Below are positions 1 to 3,785 of a stretch of DNA of 7,474 bases, one piece after another (position 1 is the first letter of the stretch; every line of letters starts with the position of its first letter). A program made the translations under genes and the position numbers. This stretch comes from an uncultured Collinsella sp. (lineage in GTDB: Bacteria > Actinomycetota > Coriobacteriia > Coriobacteriales > Coriobacteriaceae), in assembly GCA_902478825.1 (NCBI GenBank), contig CABSMK010000086.1, positions 1-7,474 on the forward strand. The letters run 5' to 3'. Under the pieces are notes generated by a model. That model searched no databases, had not been told where the DNA came from, and saw only the letters and a program-made list of their open reading frames with translations.

Positions 1-31
1 TCTCGGAAGGCACGTGCAGACCTTTCGTCAT
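1..31 (-). CDS. arcA: Second arginine deiminase gene, N-terminal 10 codons only (cut by contig edge)
   Basis: Reading leftward from the ATG at 31-29 gives MTKGLHVPSE, identical to the start of the complete arginine deiminase at 3236. The 55 bases 1-55 are identical to 3206-3260, and the similarity continues upstream through the leader, -10 box and operator repeats. AGGAGG lies 2 nt before the ATG, as in the other copy. The product would hydrolyse arginine to citrulline and ammonia. Only this stub is visible, so whether the gene is complete, diverged or broken cannot be judged. It lies downstream of the aminotransferase on the same strand, separated by a terminator and a 580-bp gap, and has its own promoter. 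The contig probably ends here because the two arcA copies are too similar to assemble through. Confidence 0.85.
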   Translation of the reverse strand, partial: MTKGLHVPSE

Positions 32-51
32 GGCCTCCTACCTTTCTTTCG

Positions 52-96
52 GGCCCCTGTCAGGGCCGATTCGTTAGCGCCCCTCCGTGTGAGGCG
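52..96 (-). promoter_or_regulatory. Two hairpins in the 5' leader of the left arcA
   Basis: In the mRNA sense, 67-62 (GGCCCT) pairs with 57-52 (GGGGCC) around a GACA loop. Positions 96-91 (CGCCTC) pair with 83-78 (GGGGCG) around a 7-nt loop. Both lie between the -10 box and the ribosome binding site. The complete arcA has hairpins in the same two places with different stem and loop sequences, so structure seems kept while sequence drifts. Their function (mRNA stability or translation control) is inferred. Confidence 0.6.
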
Positions 97-113
97 TTAT
101 TGCTGACGACATA

Positions 114-119
114 TTTATA
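114..119 (-). promoter_or_regulatory. -10 box of the left arcA
   Basis: In the mRNA sense this reads TATAAA within TTTGGATATAAATATG. The flanking TTTGGATATAA is shared with the promoter of the other arcA at 3318-3323. The hexamer 17 bp upstream is TGGAAG, a poor -35 match. This fits a promoter that depends on an activator bound at the upstream repeats (153-180). Transcription would start near 107, giving a leader of about 75 nt. Confidence 0.6.
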
Positions 120-152
120 TCCAAAATCAGTCCATACTTCCACCTTGCCCCC

Positions 153-180
153 GAACGGTTTTATATGAGGGGTGAACGGC
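153..180 (-). promoter_or_regulatory. Operator-like direct repeat upstream of the left arcA
   Basis: GAACGGT at 153-159 and GAACGGC at 174-180 (plus strand) are direct repeats exactly 21 bp apart, two helical turns. In the mRNA sense these are CCGTTC repeats, and the inner one begins 40 bp upstream of the -10 box. The block 138-159 matches 3342-3363 at 21 of 22 positions. Same motif, same spacing and same distance occur at the complete arcA, so a shared activator site is likely. The regulator is unknown. Confidence 0.6.
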
Positions 181-407
181 ATACACATATACTTCACGCA
201 TGGCATACTTTGATTAAACAAAGTGGATTTACGTGCTTAAACGCTTTTTAACCGCAAGATCAATTGAAACTAACCTTTGTTAAACCACCCCCAAATTGCA
301 TATTTCACGCAACGATATGAATATAATTCGCAATTCTCGCTGTGTCTCAACCATTTTGATTTTTATTCAGAAAAAAGTGCGTCCTATTCATTTTTGACAA
401 ACAGATT
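181..407. other. AT-rich non-coding gap with small palindromes
   Basis: No credible gene is visible on either strand. Visible structure: a perfect inverted repeat ACTTTG-attaaa-CAAAGT at 207-224; an 11-bp palindrome GAATATAATTC at 319-329, which resembles an ARG box but has a spacer one base too short; and AATTGC (294-299) facing GCAATT (330-335). The stretch 181-225 keeps faint similarity to 3385-3430 upstream of the other arcA (CATAT, then a CAT followed by TACTT). These may be further regulatory sites of the left arcA. Confidence 0.4.
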
Positions 408-454
408 ACCGTTTACCAGACGTTGGATACCGTTCACCGGAAGCTCAGTATAAG
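408..454 (+). promoter_or_regulatory. Third 21-bp-spaced operator-like repeat, inverted orientation, with possible -10 box
   Basis: ACCGTTTACC at 408-417 and ACCGTTCACC at 429-438 are direct repeats exactly 21 bp apart. They carry the same CCGTT core as the arcA upstream repeats, but here in plus-strand orientation. TATAAG at 449-454 lies 20 bp from the start of the second repeat, so that repeat would overlap a -35 position. No open reading frame or terminator follows on the plus strand that would explain a promoter. It may instead be a distal site for the left arcA. Confidence 0.4.
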
Positions 455-514
455 GCCCATCGAATACCCGATCGATCTTGCGTCTCCATTTGTAACAACT
501 TGACTTTTTCGGCA

Positions 515-556
515 GCAAAGACAAACAGACCCGTTCCCCAAAAGGGAGCGGGTCTG
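515..556 (-). terminator. Rho-independent terminator of the aminotransferase gene
   Basis: In the mRNA sense, CAGACCCG (556-549) pairs with CGGGTCTG (533-526). The inner TCCC/GGGA stretch continues the stem after one mismatch, and a T-rich run (TTTGTCTTT) follows. It sits about 55 nt after the aminotransferase stop codon at 611. The plus-strand side has no T run, so it acts only leftward. Confidence 0.8.
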
Positions 557-610
557 CATTCGGTACACCTAGGGTCCAGCAAGGTTTAGGCCTTCGAGAA
601 CCTCAAGGGA

Positions 611-1735
611 CTAGCGATCGAGCTCGGCCAGTGCCTCGCCCAGAAGCCTCAGGCCCTCGCGAAGAACATCTTCGCTCGCGCAGTAGCCCAGGCGCGCTCC
701 GCAGGGAAGCTCAAAACGGCTACCGGGGACCAACAGCACTCCCCTATCGGCCAGCAGGCGCTTGCAGAACTCCTCGTCATCCTCGGGAATATCCAGCTGG
801 ATAAACGAGGTTGACACGCCCTGCGGGGCCGTCCAGGAGACACGCTGCTGCGTATCGATCCAAGCCTGTGCGATATCTCGGTTACCAAACACGATCTTGC
901 GGTTGCGCTCGAGAATCTTGTCCTTGTGCTCGAGCACGTAGGTCGCCAAAGCATCGTTAAACACGCCACCGCAGATCATGGTGTAGTCGCGGTAGGTGCG
1001 GATGCGGTTGGACACCTCTTCATCCGCAACGACCCAGCCCACGCGGGCTGCAGGCGTCGAATAGGTCTTGGACACCGAGTTGGTGACAATGGCCCTCTCG
1101 TACACCTCTGCCATCGACATAAAGGACTCGGTGTTCTCGAGCGGCAGATACACCTCGTCGCACAGCACGTAGGCGCCCACCGAGCGGGCAATCTCGGCAA
1201 TCTGCCCGAGCATGTCTGCATCGAGCACCGTACCGATGGGGTTCGATGCGTTATTGATGCAGATAAGCTTGGTGTTGGGGCGAACGAGGCGCTTGAGCTG
1301 TTCGATATCGGGTTTCCATCCGAGCTCCTCGCGAAGCTCCCAATACTCGACCTCGGCACCGAGCGTACGCGGAATCTCATAGAGCGGCGCATAGGTAGGC
1401 CACTCGGCAATCACGTGATCGCCGGGCTCGACAACGGCCATGATGGCATTGAGGTTGGCACCCGTGCAGCCATTAGTCTGCAGAATGTGATCGGGATTGA
1501 CCTCGCGTCGATACAGCTTGGCGACCTCGACTTTAAACTCCGGGGACCCCTCGATCCAGCCGTAGTTCATCTTTTCGCGATCCAGGCGCTCGTAGAACGT
1601 GGCGCCGTCCTGCTCGTCGAGCGCGCGAAGCTCGCCCATGGTCAGCGACGAGATCGTCGACTGGGCAATGTCCCACGTAGCGCTCTTCTCCCAAACGTTA
1701 AGCCACTCCTCAACGCCAATTGTCTTGATATCCAT
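611..1735 (-). CDS. PLP-dependent aminotransferase, class I/II (fold type I), substrate unknown
   Basis: The 374-residue product is a cytoplasmic PLP enzyme of the aspartate aminotransferase superfamily. Visible landmarks are Tyr115 in PTYAPLY (cofactor stacking), Asn165 in NPIG, Asp193 and Tyr196 in CDEVY, the Schiff-base Lys223 in SVSKTYS, Arg231, and Arg348 in GARLGY as the likely substrate-carboxylate clamp. Length is normal. ATG at 1735 is preferred over an upstream TTG (1777), because GGAG lies 7 nt before it and the family-like sequence starts at MDIKT. It lies between two arginine deiminase genes on the same strand, with its own terminator, so a role with arginine, citrulline or ornithine is a reasonable guess. 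Amino-acid-cyclising relatives such as capreomycidine synthase belong to the same broad group. The sequence alone does not give the substrate. Confidence 0.9.
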   Translation of the reverse strand: MDIKTIGVEEWLNVWEKSATWDIAQSTISSLTMGELRALDEQDGATFYERLDREKMNYGWIEGSPEFKVEVAKLYRREVNPDHILQTNGCTGANLNAIMAVVEPGDHVIAEWPTYAPLYEIPRTLGAEVEYWELREELGWKPDIEQLKRLVRPNTKLICINNASNPIGTVLDADMLGQIAEIARSVGAYVLCDEVYLPLENTESFMSMAEVYERAIVTNSVSKTYSTPAARVGWVVADEEVSNRIRTYRDYTMICGGVFNDALATYVLEHKDKILERNRKIVFGNRDIAQAWIDTQQRVSWTAPQGVSTSFIQLDIPEDDEEFCKRLLADRGVLLVPGSRFELPCGARLGYCASEDVLREGLRLLGEALAELDR

Positions 1736-1751
1736 GGCTAGGCTCCAATCG

Positions 1752-1858
1752 CTAGAACACGGGGATGATGCCGGCAAAGGTCATGGGAATCGAGATGATG
1801 TCCAAAAGGCAAGGAAGCCGACAGCGTCGGGGGTATCAACGTGACTGCCTCTAGACAT
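1752..1858 (-). pseudogene. Short ORF pair: possible frameshifted remnant of a membrane transporter, or a leader peptide
   Basis: An ATG at 1858 with AAGG 8 nt upstream opens a 25-codon frame (MSRGSHVDTPDAVGFLAF...) that stops at 1781. The overlapping frame, shifted by one base at the TTTT run near 1807, reads LDIISIPMTFAGIIPVF and stops at 1752, just before the aminotransferase RBS. Restoring one base would join GFLAF to this hydrophobic, transporter-like C-terminus. It could be a decayed or internally deleted transporter next to arginine genes, a sequencing error, or a chance small ORF acting as a leader peptide. No family can be assigned from so little sequence. Confidence 0.35.
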
Positions 1859-1890
1859 AATGGACACCTTATCTGATGCAAATTTAGCTT

Positions 1891-1934
1891 ATCAAACAAG
1901 AATGGGGTGGTGCGAAAACCTGCACCACCCCATT
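1891..1934 (-). terminator. Rho-independent terminator after the complete arcA
   Basis: A perfect 13-bp stem pairs AATGGGGTGGTGC (1901-1913) with GCACCACCCCATT (1922-1934) around an 8-nt loop. In the leftward sense it is followed by CTTGTTTG. It starts about 60 nt after the arcA stop codon and separates arcA from the aminotransferase region. The plus side lacks a T run. Confidence 0.85.
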
Positions 1935-1994
1935 GGGAGACATCTAATGGCAGCTAGATGTTTGTATTTAGACCCATACGGATCTTTGAAAACC

Positions 1995-3236
1995 TTAGAG
2001 GTCCTCGCGCCAGAAGGGCATGCTCATGCAGCGCGGGCCGCCGCGGCCGCGGGAGAGCTCGGCGGAGGGCACGACGAGAAGGTCCAGGCCCTCCTTGTAC
2101 AGCACGTCGTTGGTGACGGTGTTGCGGGCGTAGACGCAGATCTTGCCGGGCTCGACGCACAGGGTGTTGGAGCCGTCGTTCCACTGCTCGCGGGAGGCCG
2201 CGATCGGGTCGCCGCCGCCGCAGGGGATCAGCTTGACCTGGTCGACGCCGGTGGCGTCCTCCAGGACGTGCTCGAGGGTGTCCTCGATCAGGCGGATGTT
2301 CACGTCGCCCGGGTTCTTGCCGGCGGTCAGCTCGTAGACGCGCAGGGTGCCCATGATGGCGGGGTGGATCGTGAACTTATCGACGTCGATCTGGGTGAAG
2401 ACCGTGTCGAGGTGCATGAAGGCGCGCGAGACCGGGATGTCGAAGGCAAGGATGCGCTCGACCTTGGAGTCGGAGTTCCAGAAGATGTTCTGGGCCATGA
2501 TGTCGATAGCGGCGGCCTGGGTGCGCTGGGAGATGCCGACGGCGAGGGTCTTCTCGTTGATGTTCAGCACGTCGCCGCCCTCGGTGTGGAACTGGCAGTC
2601 GCGGCGGAAGTACAGGGAGACGTCCTTGTAGTCGGGGTGGTACTTGAAGATGTACTTGCCGTACAGGGTCTCGCGGTTGCGGGTGACCGAGTACATGCGG
2701 TTGAGGTTGACGCCCTCGCCGACGACCGCGAACGGGTCGCGGGTGAAGTAGAGGTTGGGCATCGGGTCGATGATCAGGTCGGACTCGGACTCGGAGTTGA
2801 CCAGGGAGTCGAGGGTCGTGGACGCCGTGAGGGGCATGTCGATCTCGGCCTTGGTCATGCCGGCCATGGTCTTCTTGACGAACTCGAGGTTGTCCTCGAT
2901 GGAGTCCAGCTTCTCGCGGACGATCTGCGGCATGTGCTGGCCGCGGATGCCGGCCTCGGCGATGTACTGGTCGGTGAACTCGGCGCGGGCGCCGGGGACC
3001 TGGTCGAACACCTCGGCGACGAGGTTCTCGAGGTAGAGCACCTCGACGCCCTGGTCCCTCAGGATCTGGGCGAAGGTGTCGTGCTCCTGCTGCGCGACCT
3101 CCAGGAACGGGACGTCGTCGAACAGGAGTCGCTCGAGCTCGTCGGGCGGCAGGTTGAGGAGCTCGTCGCCGGGACGGTGCAGGCAGACCTTCCTGAGCTT
3201 GCCGATCTCGGAAGGCACGTGCAGACCTTTCGTCAT
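1995..3236 (-). CDS. arcA: Arginine deiminase (EC 3.5.3.6)
   Basis: The 413-residue cytoplasmic enzyme hydrolyses L-arginine to L-citrulline and ammonia, the first step of the arginine deiminase pathway, which yields ATP through ArcB and ArcC. The guanidino-modifying fold is clear: FTRDP (Asp167), HTEGGDVL (Glu219), MHLDTVF (His275) and the nucleophile Cys403 in RCMSMPFWRE near the C-terminus. These correspond to the Asp/Glu/His/Cys set known from Pseudomonas ADI. Length is normal and the frame intact. The ATG start is supported by AGGAGG, although the gap to the ATG is only 2 nt, and by the HRPG motif at the expected N-terminal position. Codons are strongly G/C-ending, as in highly expressed genes. 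The gene has its own promoter, leader and terminator. arcB and arcC are not adjacent, and a second arcA start lies at 31. Confidence 0.97.
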   Translation of the reverse strand: MTKGLHVPSEIGKLRKVCLHRPGDELLNLPPDELERLLFDDVPFLEVAQQEHDTFAQILRDQGVEVLYLENLVAEVFDQVPGARAEFTDQYIAEAGIRGQHMPQIVREKLDSIEDNLEFVKKTMAGMTKAEIDMPLTASTTLDSLVNSESESDLIIDPMPNLYFTRDPFAVVGEGVNLNRMYSVTRNRETLYGKYIFKYHPDYKDVSLYFRRDCQFHTEGGDVLNINEKTLAVGISQRTQAAAIDIMAQNIFWNSDSKVERILAFDIPVSRAFMHLDTVFTQIDVDKFTIHPAIMGTLRVYELTAGKNPGDVNIRLIEDTLEHVLEDATGVDQVKLIPCGGGDPIAASREQWNDGSNTLCVEPGKICVYARNTVTNDVLYKEGLDLLVVPSAELSRGRGGPRCMSMPFWREDL

Positions 3237-3256
3237 GGCCTCCTACCTTTCTTTCG

Positions 3257-3301
3257 GGCCTTTCGGCCGAATCTCTCAGCGCCCTTCCGTAACGGGCGCT
3301 G
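3257..3301 (-). promoter_or_regulatory. Two hairpins in the 5' leader of the complete arcA
   Basis: In the mRNA sense, a perfect 8-bp stem CAGCGCCC/GGGCGCTG (3301-3294 with 3284-3277, 9-nt loop) is followed by GGCC-GAAA-GGCC (3268-3257), a GNRA-tetraloop hairpin that ends about 12 nt before AGGAGG. Another GGCC (3240-3237) overlaps the end of the ribosome binding site and could compete for pairing. Equivalent hairpins with different sequences occur in the other arcA leader. Confidence 0.65.
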
Positions 3302-3317
3302 CTTGCTGACAACTCTA

Positions 3318-3323
3318 GTTATA
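3318..3323 (-). promoter_or_regulatory. -10 box of the complete arcA
   Basis: In the mRNA sense this reads TATAAC within TTTGGATATAACTAG, aligned with the TATAAA box of the other arcA. The -35 region (TGGAAT at a 17-bp spacing) is weak, and the operator repeats lie 40 bp upstream. Transcription would start near 3311, giving a leader of about 75 nt. Confidence 0.6.
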
Positions 3324-3356
3324 TCCAAATTCCACCCGCAATTCCACCTCGCCCCC

Positions 3357-3384
3357 GAACGGTCAACAAAGTGCGATGAACGGT
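3357..3384 (-). promoter_or_regulatory. Operator-like direct repeat upstream of the complete arcA
   Basis: GAACGGT occurs at 3357-3363 and again at 3378-3384 on the plus strand, a 21-bp direct repeat. The inner copy begins 40 bp upstream of the -10 box, exactly as at the left arcA. The sequence between the two copies differs from the left arcA, so motif and spacing are kept while the filler is not. This suggests a binding site for an activator docking on one DNA face. Confidence 0.65.
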
Positions 3385-3598
3385 ATATCGCATATGATTC
3401 CTCCATAATGTACTTCGGCGTTCTAAAGTAGCTTTTCTAAGGTAAATGCTCTTTTTTCTCTAAAATCATTTGCGATTGCGTCTCTAGACTTTTGATTCAA
3501 GATTGCATATCTAAATCGGTTTTATGTATATAAATGACGCTTGTTTACGTTTCTGCCCGTATTCGATGATATTCAGCTATCTATCATTCTTATTCACA
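3385..3598 (+). promoter_or_regulatory. AT-rich intergenic spacer with possible ppk promoter
   Basis: There is no gene here. The spacer lies between the divergent arcA and ppk promoters. A possible plus-strand promoter is TTGCAT (3503-3508), an 18-bp gap and TATATA (3527-3532). A second option is TTTACG (3544-3549), 18 bp and GATATT (3568-3573), which would start transcription close to the structured leader. Neither is strong, and the choice cannot be made by eye. Confidence 0.35.
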
Positions 3599-3782
3599 CT
3601 TACGTACCAGTTGAGTGAGGATATAGACCGCTTGCAAACAAGCGAGGCGTCAGTCCTATGACTTGCCAGCGTAAGAAGTAGGTAAAGATACCGTTCGCGT
3701 GATACATCCGTGCCATAGGTCGACTAAATTGAGACAATAGGGAATAGAGTTGGGCTACCGTCCCCCGTAGGGACTGAACGGA
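3599..3782 (+). ncRNA. Candidate structured RNA forming the ppk leader
   Basis: Many helices can be read directly. CTTACG (3599-3604) pairs with CGTAAG (3670-3675) and encloses the perfect hairpin CGCTTG-CAAA-CAAGCG (3629-3644). CCTATG (3655-3660) pairs with CATAGG (3714-3719), which would form a pseudoknot-like crossing with the first helix. Further hairpins are GGTA-AAGA-TACC (3681-3692), ATTG-AGA-CAAT (3728-3738) and GTCCC-CCGTA-GGGAC (3760-3774). CCGTTC (3691-3696) pairs with GAACGG (3776-3781), which lies immediately before the ppk start codon. No terminator separates it from ppk, so it is probably part of the ppk mRNA, or is cut from it. The dense pairing, with no coding explanation, suggests a large structured RNA. 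The raiA-type RNA class known from Firmicutes and Actinobacteria is one candidate, but I cannot confirm any family. Confidence 0.55.
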
Positions 3783-3785
3783 CAG

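Noticed and set aside
926..1741. A 271-codon plus-strand open frame opposite the aminotransferase
   Set aside because: It is a shadow of the real minus-strand gene: His/Arg/Gly-rich composition, no ribosome binding site, no recognisable motif.
1735..1777. TTG start giving a 388-residue aminotransferase
   Set aside because: The added 14 residues overlap the stop of the upstream fragment and bear no family resemblance; ATG 1735 has GGAG at a good distance.
1860..3431. A 523-codon plus-strand open frame opposite arcA
   Set aside because: It is the antisense of a clear arginine deiminase with all catalytic residues. The frame is open only because of strong G/C codon bias, and its Val/Leu/Asp/Gly-rich product has no domain look.
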